Shown here piece by piece: positions 7,340 to 15,682 of a DNA stretch of 40,445 nucleotides. The stretch is from Enhydrobacter sp. (GTDB lineage Bacteria > Pseudomonadota > Alphaproteobacteria > Reyranellales > Reyranellaceae). Under the pieces are notes generated by a model that was not told the DNA's origin, searched no databases, and saw nothing but the letters and a program-made list of their open reading frames with translations. Position 1 is the stretch's first letter. Each line of letters begins with the position of its first letter. Made by a program: the position numbers and the translations under genes. The stretch covers positions 1 to 40,445 of the forward strand of contig JAHCJV010000051.1 of the NCBI GenBank assembly GCA_026126105.1. The letters are read 5' to 3'.

Positions 7340-8386
7340 TCAGAAGGGCGCCTTGGACGGTTTGAAGCTGGCCGTGACATTTCCCGAAAGTGCAATGTCG
7401 TCAGGGTTCAGCGAACGCACGGGCTGACCGGCTGCGAGGTCCATAGCGGCCAGATCGATCCAGATGACATTCGGGCTGGTGGTGAGCTCGAAATAGTAGC
7501 GCTTCTCGGTAAGGTTCGCCGCGGTTCGGTATTCGGTGTTGTAGATCCCGAAGCCCTTGTAGGGGGCGCCGAAGGGTACCGAAACGTTACGTGCGATCGC
7601 GAGGATGCTGGCCGCCGCTTCGCGCTCGTCCTTCGGCTTGGGCAGCAGGCGCTTGTAGTAGGTCGCCCTCTGAAAGCGATCCACGGGATTGACGTTGCCC
7701 GGCAAAGGCATGTCGCTTGCCGGCTTGGAGAAATCCTGCTTCTCGAGAAGCGCGAGCTGCTGATCGTAGGTCGGATCGTTGGTCATCACCGTGTACTGGC
7801 GTCCGTGATGAATGACCGGCTTGCCGCCGATGAACTCGATGATGGCGGAATCGCCGGTGGCGTCCTCGATCGCGAGGTGGACTTTGGCCTTGTGGCCCTT
7901 CGCTTCGACCATGACGATCTGTATGCCCTCGAAGAGCTTCAGGGCCTCGCCGACCGTCGCGGCATTGTCGAGCAGATACTGGGCCCACAATCCGGCGTGG
8001 AGCCCTGGCTTGCCAGTATCGCGTGGCCCGAAGTCGGCCGCGTTCAGGTACAGCATGTGCGCGGCCAGTCCCGCTTCGTTGAGGCCGTCGGCGGTCCCGA
8101 TTCCGTAGATCGTCGTGGCAAGGCTGCCGAACTTCGATGTCCACTGCAGCGCATTGTCGCGAACCACTACGTCGCCGCCTGCCTTGCCACCGTCCCGTGC
8201 CATGCCCCGCGGAAACGCGACGAGCACCGGCTCGGTCGATTCGGGCCAGTCCATGGTACGCGCCACCATGACCGCATAGCCGTTGTCGTTCCAGAGAACG
8301 CGTGTACAGGCCTCGGCGAGCTCCGACGCGGCGGCGATTGCCACCAGCGCTACGGAGCAAGCGAACATTTTGCGAAGCGGTGTCAT
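7340..8386 (-). CDS. Exported linear amide C-N hydrolase (choloylglycine hydrolase/penicillin acylase family)
   Basis: A 348-residue Ntn-hydrolase. A signal peptide (MTPLRKMFACSVALVAIAAA) ends at AEA, immediately before Cys27 in CTRVLWNDNG. Cleavage there exposes the N-terminal cysteine nucleophile that defines this family. Other family features are VARTMDWPE (Asp), LNEAGLAAHMLYLN, and QYLLDNAATVGEAL. Members hydrolyse amides such as conjugated bile acids, penicillin V or acyl-homoserine lactones; the target here is unknown, but a periplasmic location is implied. The start has AAGG upstream. It is 72 bp downstream of the polytopic membrane protein on the same strand, so it may be the last gene of that operon. 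Confidence 0.88.
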   Translation of the reverse strand: MTPLRKMFACSVALVAIAAASELAEACTRVLWNDNGYAVMVARTMDWPESTEPVLVAFPRGMARDGGKAGGDVVVRDNALQWTSKFGSLATTIYGIGTADGLNEAGLAAHMLYLNAADFGPRDTGKPGLHAGLWAQYLLDNAATVGEALKLFEGIQIVMVEAKGHKAKVHLAIEDATGDSAIIEFIGGKPVIHHGRQYTVMTNDPTYDQQLALLEKQDFSKPASDMPLPGNVNPVDRFQRATYYKRLLPKPKDEREAAASILAIARNVSVPFGAPYKGFGIYNTEYRTAANLTEKRYYFELTTSPNVIWIDLAAMDLAAGQPVRSLNPDDIALSGNVTASFKPSKAPF

Positions 8387-8458
8387 ATTGCGGACCTTCA
8401 GTAAGAGCGGCCACGGTCGTGACCGCGCAAAGCAGCCTCAGGAGCGTAGCGGCTTCCG

Positions 8459-10108
8459 TCAATACGCGGACTTGACGCGCATCTCATAGTAGGTGCCGAC
8501 TCCCGGCACATTGAGCAGCGGCGTGGCCTCGTAGTGGTCATGCAGCATCGCGTGGATCGCGGGCGCGCGATCGGCGGCGGCGAGGCCTGAGAGGTGCTGC
8601 GCCAGTTCTTCGACGCTCCAGGTCCAGACATCGGAGATCACGACGCGATAGCCGCGCGCGAAGGCGGCATCGAGGTCGCGGCGGATCGACTCGGCATGCT
8701 GTTCCGGCGTCCAGCCGGCATGACGGATCGCGCCGGCGTCGATCGCGATCCACTTGAACTTCGCGTCGCCGGGCGTGCCGTCCCAGTCCCAGCTGCGGCT
8801 CCATAACGCGTACTGCCACATCGTGATCGGCTCGAAGCCCCAATAGACGAACACCGTCGAGGCCGGCGGGAAGCGCTGCTCGATGGTCGCGAGAGCGCCC
8901 ATGGCCTCGGTGTCGCCGTCGCGCCAGCGCGCGAAGAAACCGATGTTGAGCAGCAGCGGCGCCAGCGACAGGACGGCCAGCACGCCGAAGACGGCCCGTC
9001 CCCGCTCTGCCATCGCCGCCAGCAGCAACGCCCACGCCACTGTCAGCCACGCCATCACGTTGACCTGCATCTGCGGGTCGTGCGGCTGGGAGTAGAGGTT
9101 CAGCGCCTGGCCCGCGCCGAGTGTTCCCAGGAACACGACGGCGATGGCCCGCAGCCGCGCTTCCCGGCGGCGCGGCCACAGCGCGACCGCGCAGGCGACG
9201 AAGATCGCGACCTGCAGCAGGACGGAAAGAGCGAGCGGCAGCGCAGCCTGCCGGGACGCTACCGGATCGTTGTGCGCACCGAAGGTAAGCAGGTAACCGC
9301 CGACCCCGGACAGCATGGTCCACGCCTTGCCCCAGGTGAGGCCGGCCCATCCGCTGTCGACGCCCTTGCCCGTCCAGAGCAGATTATGGACGCCGGCCGA
9401 GCCGTTGTGGCCGTGCCAAAGGAGCTGCGTGGCGATGACGACGGCCATGATGGACGCAAGCAGCAATACGATCATTGCCGCCCGCCGCATTACCGGGATC
9501 GGCGCAATCGCGAGCGCCAGCAGCAGCGCGGGCAAGGTCGGGAAGATCAGCCGCCATTCGACCAGCCAGCCGAGCGTGAAGACCACGCCCACGCCCACCA
9601 CGCGCGCCACGGTCGGCCGGTCGAACCACACGCCAGCCAGCAGCATCGATACCAGCACCAGCGTGTAGCCCGGCATGATGTCTTCGTTGATCACCGCCAG
9701 CAGCAGGACGAAGCCGCAGCCGAGATGGAACAGCGCCGCCGGTACCGCGACCTTCGCCGTGCCGGTCAGGCGATGGACGAAGCCGTAGACGGCGGCGACG
9801 CCGAGGCTTGCCCAGACTGCATTGAGATAAGCGAACTGCTTCCACGGCACACCGCGCAGCACACCCAGCGCATCGAGCAGCCGGGCCGAGGCGCCGTAGA
9901 GCGGGAAGTAGAGATAGTTCGAGGGATCGAGCCGGGCGTGCGCGAAGTCGGCGATCCAGGGCTCCGCCTGGATGCTCTTGTACATGCCGTTGGCCGTGAT
10001 CATGTGGACGTTCTGCAGCCAGGCGATCAGCCCGGTGAGGAACAGCAGCGACAGCACGAACGCCAGCGCCATCTGCCAGCCGAGCGCCGGTCCGGGTGGT
10101 GTTGTCAT
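8459..10108 (-). CDS. Polytopic membrane protein, GT-C glycosyltransferase-like, unassigned
   Basis: A 549-residue protein with about ten hydrophobic segments in the first 400 residues (for example MALAFVLSLLFLTGLIAWL and TVLVSMLLAG-like stretches) and a soluble C-terminal domain of about 140 residues (FPPASTVFVYWGFEPITMWQ onward). This layout resembles GT-C fold lipid-linked sugar transferases, including an acidic first external loop (SIQAEPWIADFAHARLDPSN), but I do not recognise a named family. It follows a DPM1/GtrB-type transferase, a methyltransferase and a cupin gene on the same strand, which supports a role in transferring a lipid-linked sugar or building a surface glycan. No clear ribosome site precedes the ATG at 10108. 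Confidence 0.75.
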   Translation of the reverse strand: MTTPPGPALGWQMALAFVLSLLFLTGLIAWLQNVHMITANGMYKSIQAEPWIADFAHARLDPSNYLYFPLYGASARLLDALGVLRGVPWKQFAYLNAVWASLGVAAVYGFVHRLTGTAKVAVPAALFHLGCGFVLLLAVINEDIMPGYTLVLVSMLLAGVWFDRPTVARVVGVGVVFTLGWLVEWRLIFPTLPALLLALAIAPIPVMRRAAMIVLLLASIMAVVIATQLLWHGHNGSAGVHNLLWTGKGVDSGWAGLTWGKAWTMLSGVGGYLLTFGAHNDPVASRQAALPLALSVLLQVAIFVACAVALWPRRREARLRAIAVVFLGTLGAGQALNLYSQPHDPQMQVNVMAWLTVAWALLLAAMAERGRAVFGVLAVLSLAPLLLNIGFFARWRDGDTEAMGALATIEQRFPPASTVFVYWGFEPITMWQYALWSRSWDWDGTPGDAKFKWIAIDAGAIRHAGWTPEQHAESIRRDLDAAFARGYRVVISDVWTWSVEELAQHLSGLAAADRAPAIHAMLHDHYEATPLLNVPGVGTYYEMRVKSAY

Positions 10109-10161
10109 CGCAGTGTGTTGCTTGTGAACTTGTCCCGCAACGACGCCGTTCGACTGTGCGC

Positions 10162-10428
10162 CTACGCCTTGCGGCCGGCCAGCACTACGGCGCCTTCCGC
10201 CCCGTAGCTCTCCGAATGCAGGCAGCCGCGCGGCATGGTGAAGATCTCGCCAGGCTTGTAGGTTCGGCTTTGGCCGTCGCAGTTCAGCGTCAGTGCGCCC
10301 TCCACGACCACCGCCTTCACGTCGAACGGATGGCTGTGCTCGGGATTGACCTTGGCACCGGGCGTCGTGTTGGTCATGACGGCATAGCCGTCACGCTCGA
10401 GCTCGGCTTTGAAAGCTTGCTGGTCCAT
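10162..10428 (-). CDS. Small single-domain cupin
   Basis: An 88-residue cupin_2 protein. Motif 1 is HSHPFDVKAVVVEGALTL and motif 2 is GEIFTMPRGCLHSE; the His residues in both are usual metal ligands. It is a minimal beta-barrel with no extra domain. Small cupins of this kind act as metal-binding sensors, isomerases or storage proteins; the role here is unknown. It begins ten bases after the methyltransferase stop, with GGAG upstream of the ATG, so it is certainly in the same transcript. Its position inside a glycosyltransferase-methyltransferase operon would also allow a sugar-modifying role (inference). Confidence 0.85.
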   Translation of the reverse strand: MDQQAFKAELERDGYAVMTNTTPGAKVNPEHSHPFDVKAVVVEGALTLNCDGQSRTYKPGEIFTMPRGCLHSESYGAEGAVVLAGRKA

Positions 10429-10437
10429 CGTCGTCTC

Positions 10438-11163
10438 CTAAGCAGGCTTACGCGCCGCCACCGCATATTGCGCGCCGAGCGGGAGCCACGCCAGAGCCCG
10501 GTCGACGAAGCCCAGCCAGGCGAGGCTGGGTGGCGTGAACATCAGAAAGTCCGTCTCGATCTCGTAGCGGCCCGAACCGAGCAGCCCGTCCTGCACCTCG
10601 CGAAGGTCGAGAAGGATCGCGTTCTCGTCGATCGGCGTGCGAGCCACGACGTGGCGCACGATCGGGTTGCGCGGATTGTGCTCGAAGACATAGAGACGCC
10701 CGCCCGGCTTCAGCACGCGGCCAAGCTCGGTGTAGACTGCCGGGCGATCGGCCGGCGGGACGTGGTGCAGAACGGCGCTGGCGATGGCGACATCGAACTG
10801 GCCGTCGCCGAAAGGCGTGCGCGCACCATGCTGGGCCGCAAGCGTCGGCACCGCTCCGAGATTGGCCGGCCAGCGCGCGGCAGCCTGGGCCAGCATGCCG
10901 GTCGAGACGTCGCATCCCGCGTAGGAGGCGCGCGCGCCGAGCCCGGCCAGCACGCGCATCAGGTCGCCCGCGCCGCAACCGTAATCGAGCAGGCGAAGGC
11001 GGCCGCCGTTGGTATTAGCACTGCGCAGGCCATGTTCCCGACGCAGCAGCCAGCGCGCCTTGACAGCGATGAAATCGTCCGCCGAGCTGCCGAGCAGGCG
11101 CTTGAGCGGATGATCGAGCCCGCCGTCGTAGGTTGCAGCGTGCTTGTCGAACTCGGCGCTCAA
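10438..11163 (-). CDS. Class I SAM-dependent methyltransferase
   Basis: A 241-residue methyltransferase. SAM motif I is LLDYGCGAGDLMRVLAGLGA, followed by an acidic residue in YAGCDVSTGML; post-motif segments are FDVAIASAVLHHVPPADRP and LGRVLKPGGRLYVFEHNP. The latter resembles small-molecule or lipid/quinone methyltransferases of the Methyltransf_11/25 group. I place the start at TTG 11163, which overlaps the glycosyltransferase stop (TTGA); it is followed by SAEFDKHAATYDGG, the usual N-terminus of this family. The longer frame reading into the upstream gene is an artefact. The target is unknown; the upstream polyprenyl-phosphate glycosyltransferase suggests a sugar or lipid carrier substrate. 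Confidence 0.88.
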   Translation of the reverse strand: MSAEFDKHAATYDGGLDHPLKRLLGSSADDFIAVKARWLLRREHGLRSANTNGGRLRLLDYGCGAGDLMRVLAGLGARASYAGCDVSTGMLAQAAARWPANLGAVPTLAAQHGARTPFGDGQFDVAIASAVLHHVPPADRPAVYTELGRVLKPGGRLYVFEHNPRNPIVRHVVARTPIDENAILLDLREVQDGLLGSGRYEIETDFLMFTPPSLAWLGFVDRALAWLPLGAQYAVAARKPA

Positions 11164-12104
11164 CGGCCGCCGCCAACGATGTCGCGGATGAGGAAAAGCG
11201 GGCGGCCCTTGCTTTGGTCGTAGAGCCGGCCGAGATAGGCGCCGATCACGCCCAGCATCAGGAACTGCATGCCGCCCAGCAGGCCGATCGCGGCCATCAG
11301 CGAAGTCCAGCCGGGCAGGTTCGAGTGCATCAGCCAGCCGACGATCGAGTAGACGAAGAAGGCAAAGCCGACCGCCGCCATGATCCACCCGATCGTCATC
11401 GAGGCGAGCAGCGGCACCACCGAAAAGCCGGTGATGGCGTCTGCCGCGAAGCGGATCATCTTCGACACGGGGTACTTGCTCTCGCCCGCGGCGCGCGGCG
11501 CGCGATCGTAGGCGATCGGCTCCTGGCGCCCGCCGACCCAGGCAACCATGCCGCGGATGAAGCGGTGGCGTTCCGGCATCGCCAGCAGCATGTCCAGCAC
11601 CCGCCGGGTCACCAAGCGGAAGTCGCCCGTATCGGGCGGTATTTCAACGTCCGACATGCGGCCGATCAGCCGGTAGAATGCAGCCGCGGTGAGGCGCTTG
11701 AACAGGCTCTCGCCGGCCCGCTCGCGGCGCTGCCCGTAGACGACGTCGGCGCCAGCATCCAGCCTCGCCATCATGTCGGGCAGCAGCTCGGGCGGATCCT
11801 GCAGGTCGGCGTCGATGATCAACACCCGCTCTCCGCGGCAGATCGACAGACCTGCGGTGAGCGCGAGCTGGTGGCCGTGGTTGCGCATCAGCCGCACCGC
11901 CACGATCCGAGGATCGCGCGCGGAGGCCTCGGCCATCAGGCGCCAGGTCGCGTCGCGCGAGCCGTCGTCGACCACGACGATCTCGCTGGCGCCCTCGATG
12001 CGGTCGAGCACCGCCGTCATGCGCGCGAGAAACGCCGGAAACACCCCCTCCTCATCGAAGCAGGGCACCACCACGGACAGGGCGGGTCGGGGAGCGTCGG
12101 TCAT
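11160..12104 (-). CDS. DPM1/GtrB-type polyprenyl-phosphate glycosyltransferase (GT2)
   Basis: A 314-residue family 2 glycosyltransferase. The catalytic domain has VVPCFDEEGVFPAFLARM, the nucleotide-binding VVDDGSRDATW and the metal-binding IDADLQDPPELLPDMM. Two C-terminal transmembrane segments (around IGWIMAAVGFAFFVYSIVGW and LMAAIGLLGGMQFLMLGVIG) place it with the GtrB/DPM1/ArnC group that loads a sugar onto a polyprenyl phosphate at the inner membrane. It heads a minus-strand operon with the methyltransferase, cupin and polytopic membrane protein. Its start is only 38 bp from the divergent hisZ start, so the two promoters must overlap. Confidence 0.93.
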   Translation of the reverse strand: MTDAPRPALSVVVPCFDEEGVFPAFLARMTAVLDRIEGASEIVVVDDGSRDATWRLMAEASARDPRIVAVRLMRNHGHQLALTAGLSICRGERVLIIDADLQDPPELLPDMMARLDAGADVVYGQRRERAGESLFKRLTAAAFYRLIGRMSDVEIPPDTGDFRLVTRRVLDMLLAMPERHRFIRGMVAWVGGRQEPIAYDRAPRAAGESKYPVSKMIRFAADAITGFSVVPLLASMTIGWIMAAVGFAFFVYSIVGWLMHSNLPGWTSLMAAIGLLGGMQFLMLGVIGAYLGRLYDQSKGRPLFLIRDIVGGGR

Positions 12105-12142
12105 CGCTGGGCAGCCTTAACACAATCGGATAAACCCGCACC

Positions 12143-13318
12143 ATGACCGCCAACGACAACAATCATCGGGGCCTCCTGCCCGCCGGGCTCGCCGACCTGC
12201 TGCCGCCCGATGCCGCACGCGAGGCACGCGCGATCGACGCCGCAATCGAGCGTTTCGCCGCTTTCGGCTACGAGCGCGTCAAGCCGCCGCTGGTCGAGTT
12301 CGAGGAATCCCTGCTCGGCGGGCCGGGCGCGGCGCTCGCGTCGCAGACGTTCCGGCTGATGGATCCGGTGTCGCAGCGCATGATGGGCGTGCGGCCCGAC
12401 ATGACCGTTCAGGTGGCGCGCATCGCCGTCACCCGCCTGAAGCACGAGCCCCGGCCGCTGCGTCTCTCCTATGGCGGCAACGTGATCCGGGTGCGCGGCA
12501 ACGCGCTGAAGCCGGAACGCCAGTTCGCCCAGGTCGGCACCGAGCTGATCGGCGTCGACAGCGCGGAAGCCGACGCCGAGGCGGTGCTGCTCTCGGTCGA
12601 TGCCCTGCGGGCGATCGGCGTCGCGGCGCTGACAGTGGATATGAACCTGCCCACCCTCGTCGCCGCGGTCGTCGCGGGGCTAGAGCTCGATCTCGAAGTT
12701 GCGGCGCGCCTGCGCCACGCGCTCGACCGCAAGGACGAGGCCGCAATCACGAAGGCGCTGGCGGAAAAGGACGGCGACGGGAAAGCGACCGATCTTTTCG
12801 TCGGTTTGCTGCGCGCCGCCGGCCCCGCCGCGACCGCGCTCGCCCAGCTCAGGAAATTGAAGCTTCCCGCCGCTGCCGCCGCCGAAGCCGCGCGGCTGGC
12901 CGACGTGGTGGCCCTGATCGGCGCGGCGGATGAGGACCTGCCGCTCACCCTCGACGCCGTCGACTATCGAGGCCTTGAATATCAGACTGGCGTCTCGTTT
13001 GCGGTCTTCTCGCTCGCGGGACGCCAGGAGCTGGCGCGCGGCGGCCGATATTCCGCCGGTTATCCCGAAGATGGCGTCAGCGAGCCGGCCACGGGCTTTA
13101 CTCTCTACATGGACGCCGTCCTGGCCGCGTCGCATCCTGCCACCGCGCGCCCGCGCCTCTTCCTGCCCGCCGGTACGCCTTGGAGCGCTGCCGGGTCATG
13201 GCAGGCCAGGGGTTACAACGTGGTGCGCGCCGTCGGACCGACGCCCGACGCCCGGCTCGAAGCCAAGCGCCTCGCCTGCACTCACGCTCTGGTTGATGGA
13301 GATTCCGTCCCGCTCTGA
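12143..13318 (+). CDS. hisZ: ATP phosphoribosyltransferase regulatory subunit
   Basis: A 391-residue histidyl-tRNA synthetase paralogue that lacks aminoacylation and instead activates and regulates short-form HisG, the first histidine-synthesis enzyme. Visible features are GLLPAGLADLLPPDAAREAR at the N-terminus, FGYERVKPPLVEFEESLL, RLMDPVSQRMMGVRPDMTVQ, and RGLEYQTGVSFAVF near the C-terminus followed by ARGGRYSAGY. It has no anticodon-binding domain, as expected for HisZ. There is no hisG in the window. In some proteobacteria hisZ is directly followed by purA; here purA is 6.5 kb downstream with unrelated genes between. Confidence 0.93.
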   Translation: MTANDNNHRGLLPAGLADLLPPDAAREARAIDAAIERFAAFGYERVKPPLVEFEESLLGGPGAALASQTFRLMDPVSQRMMGVRPDMTVQVARIAVTRLKHEPRPLRLSYGGNVIRVRGNALKPERQFAQVGTELIGVDSAEADAEAVLLSVDALRAIGVAALTVDMNLPTLVAAVVAGLELDLEVAARLRHALDRKDEAAITKALAEKDGDGKATDLFVGLLRAAGPAATALAQLRKLKLPAAAAAEAARLADVVALIGAADEDLPLTLDAVDYRGLEYQTGVSFAVFSLAGRQELARGGRYSAGYPEDGVSEPATGFTLYMDAVLAASHPATARPRLFLPAGTPWSAAGSWQARGYNVVRAVGPTPDARLEAKRLACTHALVDGDSVPL

Positions 13319-13735
13319 GACACTGACGCCGCGCCGTCGCGCACCAGTGGCGCGTCAAATCCAGGTGATTCCCGCTTAACGCTGCCTCTGCCTCGACCGC
13401 ACGACCTGGAGCAGTTTGTGTCCGGTGAAGGCGCGGGTCGTCGGTGGGCGCATCCCCTCGGCGGTGGGAGCATCCCCTCGGCCTCGATCTTGGCGAGGCG
13501 TTGTTCTGGCGTTCGTTCCGACGCTGCCGGAGGGCAAGTTTTGCCTCGCTCGTTATGGGCAGTAACGCCCGGCTCTCTCCGCCCGTTGCAAGACGCCACG
13601 ACGTTCAACCTTTCGGTCCGGAACAGAACCGGGTGACCGATCCGGCGCGATGCGCCCAGAAACGGACATTCTCTCGCAACGTTTGGACCTCTCTCATCGT
13701 TGGTGCGTCACTCAACACAAACGGAGACTTTTCTC
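13319..13735. other. Intergenic region with a 20-bp tandem duplication and a possible decayed small ORF
   Basis: No convincing gene. A CGCGCC/GGCGCG hairpin lies shortly after the hisZ stop. At 13443-13482 a 20-bp unit (GGTGGGCGCATCCCCTCGGC) is present twice in tandem with one mismatch. On the minus strand a frame reads TPEQRLAKIEAEGM just before the duplication; since 20 is not a multiple of three, the duplication shifts the frame. The stretch may be the remnant of a small gene, but I cannot name it. Confidence 0.4.
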
Positions 13736-14431
13736 ATGGCCGACGGACCTTCATCTTACGGGACTGCCCGCCCCGCCGACGTCGCGCCGGGTTCGCGCGA
13801 GCAGAGCGGCGGCAAGACGGCCTCGAAGCCGTCTTCATCTTCGGCATCTCCATCTTCTTCGGCATCTCCATCTTCCGGTGCGGCTGGCTCTGCAGCTTCC
13901 GGAACCGCTTCCGCTGCGGCAACCGCTCACCTCGCGGACATCGCGCCCGCTCTGCGCGAGCAGGCCGGTAAGGTCGCGGACAAGTCCCTGGCCTCGGGGG
14001 TCGACGCGGCCCACGCGGTAGGAAAGGCGGCCGAAAGCGCTGCACAGGCGCTGGATGACGCGCTTCCGATGCTTGCCGGCTACGTGCGCAATGCTGCGCA
14101 ATACACCGACAAGTTCGCCGACAGCCTGCGCGACAAGAAGGCGGAGGAGCTTCTCTCCACGGCCGTGACCTGGAGCCGTCAGCAGCCCCTGCTCACGCTG
14201 GCGGGTGCCGCCGTGCTCGGCTTCGCGCTGTCTCGCGTCGCCAAGAGCGCCATGCCGGCCGCTGCCTCGGCCGCGAGCGAAGTGGTCGACTATGCCACGC
14301 ACTCCGCAGGCTTAGACTACAAGGACCTCCCCGGCGAGGGTAAGCACGCTCCAGCCGGCACCAAGAATGATACTGGCAATGCAAAGCCGGCACAGGCGAT
14401 GTCTGCGTTGGGAGGCGGTAATGCAGGCTGA
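13736..14431 (+). CDS. Alanine-rich amphipathic/membrane-anchored stress-type protein
   Basis: A 231-residue protein. The N-terminal 75 residues are low-complexity Ser/Ala/Gly; residues from about 75 to 150 are predicted helical (ALREQAGKVADKSLASG, then AESAAQALDDALPMLAGYV); a single hydrophobic segment PLLTLAGAAVLGFALSRVAK follows, as in DUF883/ElaB-like inner-membrane proteins. Two similar pieces, PADVAPGSREQSGGKTASK and LADIAPALREQAGKVADK, flank the low-complexity stretch and point to an internal duplication. The ATG at 13736 has GGAG upstream; an earlier in-frame start is less supported. It overlaps the next gene by 11 bp and heads a three-gene unit. Function unknown; such clusters are commonly tied to envelope or general stress (inference). 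Confidence 0.75.
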   Translation: MADGPSSYGTARPADVAPGSREQSGGKTASKPSSSSASPSSSASPSSGAAGSAASGTASAAATAHLADIAPALREQAGKVADKSLASGVDAAHAVGKAAESAAQALDDALPMLAGYVRNAAQYTDKFADSLRDKKAEELLSTAVTWSRQQPLLTLAGAAVLGFALSRVAKSAMPAAASAASEVVDYATHSAGLDYKDLPGEGKHAPAGTKNDTGNAKPAQAMSALGGGNAG

Positions 14432-14813
14432 GTCGTCTCCCGGCGTCTTTCAGGCGGTCGGCGAGACGATCGGCCGGGCGACCGAGCTGATTCAGATCGA
14501 GTTCCGCCTCGCCAAGGCGGAACTCTCCGAGAAGGTGGAAAGGCTCGGCGCCGGGCTGTCGCTGATGTTGATCGGCGCAGTGCTCGCGACGGCTGCGCTC
14601 TTCCTCCTCCTCCAGGCGATCGTCCTTGGCCTCGTCGCCCTTGGCCTCTCGCCGGTCGCTGCGACCTTGATCGTGGCGGTGGTGACACTCGCGGTGGGAC
14701 TGGGCTTCGTGATGACAGGCAGAAAGCAGGTCAGCGCGGAAGCGCTGGTTCCCGACCGCACCCTCAATGACATTCAGCGTGATACCGCTATGGTTAAGGA
14801 GAAACTGACATGA
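14421..14813 (+). CDS. Phage-holin-3_6/YqjE-like small membrane protein
   Basis: A 130-residue protein. An N-terminal amphipathic helix (GRATELIQIEFRLAKAELSE) precedes two hydrophobic segments (LMLIGAVLATAALFLLLQAI and ATLIVAVVTLAVGLGFVM) and a short hydrophilic tail ending MVKEKLT. This matches the 'phage holin family' DUF1469/YqjE group, which in chromosomes are not holins but inner-membrane proteins next to DUF883- and DUF3618-like genes. The start at 14421 is preceded by GGGAGG. It overlaps the previous gene by 11 bp and the next by 4 bp (ATGA), showing translational coupling. Confidence 0.85.
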   Translation: MQAESSPGVFQAVGETIGRATELIQIEFRLAKAELSEKVERLGAGLSLMLIGAVLATAALFLLLQAIVLGLVALGLSPVAATLIVAVVTLAVGLGFVMTGRKQVSAEALVPDRTLNDIQRDTAMVKEKLT

Positions 14814-15682
14814 GCTCGAGCGCCCATCTGCAACGCGAAGCCTCCGCCGCGCGTGACGGCCTTTCCTCCGCTCTGGACGATTTGAAGGAGAGCGTTTCGA
14901 CGACCGCGATAACCAACGGTGCCATGACCTTTGCCAAGGAAGGCAGCTCGGCGATAGCGAGGGCTGCGGTCGACAGGGCGATGGCGAGCCCCCTCGCCGC
15001 CATGCTTATCGGCGCCGGCATTCTGATGCTCATGTCCGGCGGCAACAAGGACTCGAAGGTCGGAGCGGTCGTCGACACGGGCAACAATGCAATCAAGAGC
15101 ACGGCCAGCACGCTGGCCGGCGTCGGCTCCAGCATCATGGGCGCAGCCTCGGGCGCTCTGTCTGCGGTTTCGCGGGGCGCCGGCGCGGCTTCTTCGGCAG
15201 CCTCTCATGCGACGGACGCCGTCACGGGAACCGCAGCCGCGGCGGCGGACCGGTTGAAGACCGCGGCGACCGATGCATCGGAGATGGCGGCGGGCACGTA
15301 CGATGCCGCGCGGTCGAAAGCCGGCGAACTGGCAGCTCAGGGCCGCGAGCAGGGCGAGCATGCGCTCCACGAGACGCAAGCCATGGTCAGCGAATACCAG
15401 GGTCGCCTGGAACAGTTCGCTCGCGAGCAGCCGATCGTCGTGGCCGCCCTGGGTGTCGCGTTCGGCGCGGCGATCGGCGCAGCCATTCCGCTGACGCGAG
15501 CGGAGCAGGAATATATGGGGAGCGCTGCGCGCAAGGCGGCCGACCGCGGAACGGATATTGCCAAGCAGGTGGTCGATACCGTCACCGACAAAGTCTCGAG
15601 CGGCGACGTGAAGGCCAAGGTAGGCGAGATTGCCGAAGCGATCACGTCGACTGTGCAGACGGGCATCGCGGCAAAAAGCTGA
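14810..15682 (+). CDS. DUF3618-like membrane-associated protein
   Basis: A 290-residue protein, third in the coupled cluster. The N-terminus (HLQREASAARDGLSSALDDL) is typical of DUF3618-like proteins; a hydrophobic segment PLAAMLIGAGILMLMSGG follows. The middle is a long Ala/Ser-rich helical region with apolipophorin- or LEA-like spacing (AASSAASHATDAVTG, then ATDASEMAAGTYDAARSKA). A second hydrophobic stretch PIVVAALGVAFGAAIGAAIP is followed by a charged helical tail. No catalytic motif is seen. Its 3' end overlaps the convergent AraC gene by 41 bp. The family is of unknown function; the helical Ala-rich repeats resemble desiccation or envelope-stress proteins (inference). Confidence 0.8.
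   Translation: MSSSAHLQREASAARDGLSSALDDLKESVSTTAITNGAMTFAKEGSSAIARAAVDRAMASPLAAMLIGAGILMLMSGGNKDSKVGAVVDTGNNAIKSTASTLAGVGSSIMGAASGALSAVSRGAGAASSAASHATDAVTGTAAAAADRLKTAATDASEMAAGTYDAARSKAGELAAQGREQGEHALHETQAMVSEYQGRLEQFAREQPIVVAALGVAFGAAIGAAIPLTRAEQEYMGSAARKAADRGTDIAKQVVDTVTDKVSSGDVKAKVGEIAEAITSTVQTGIAAKS

Noticed and set aside
13282..13608. 108-codon minus-strand ORF as an intact gene
   Set aside because: It contains the frame-shifting tandem duplication and its second half is low-complexity Arg/Pro/Ser; at best a relic.
13600..13735. EcfG-type stress promoter (GGAAC-N16/17-CGTT) upstream of the stress-protein cluster
   Set aside because: GGAAC is present but no CGTT at the required spacing.
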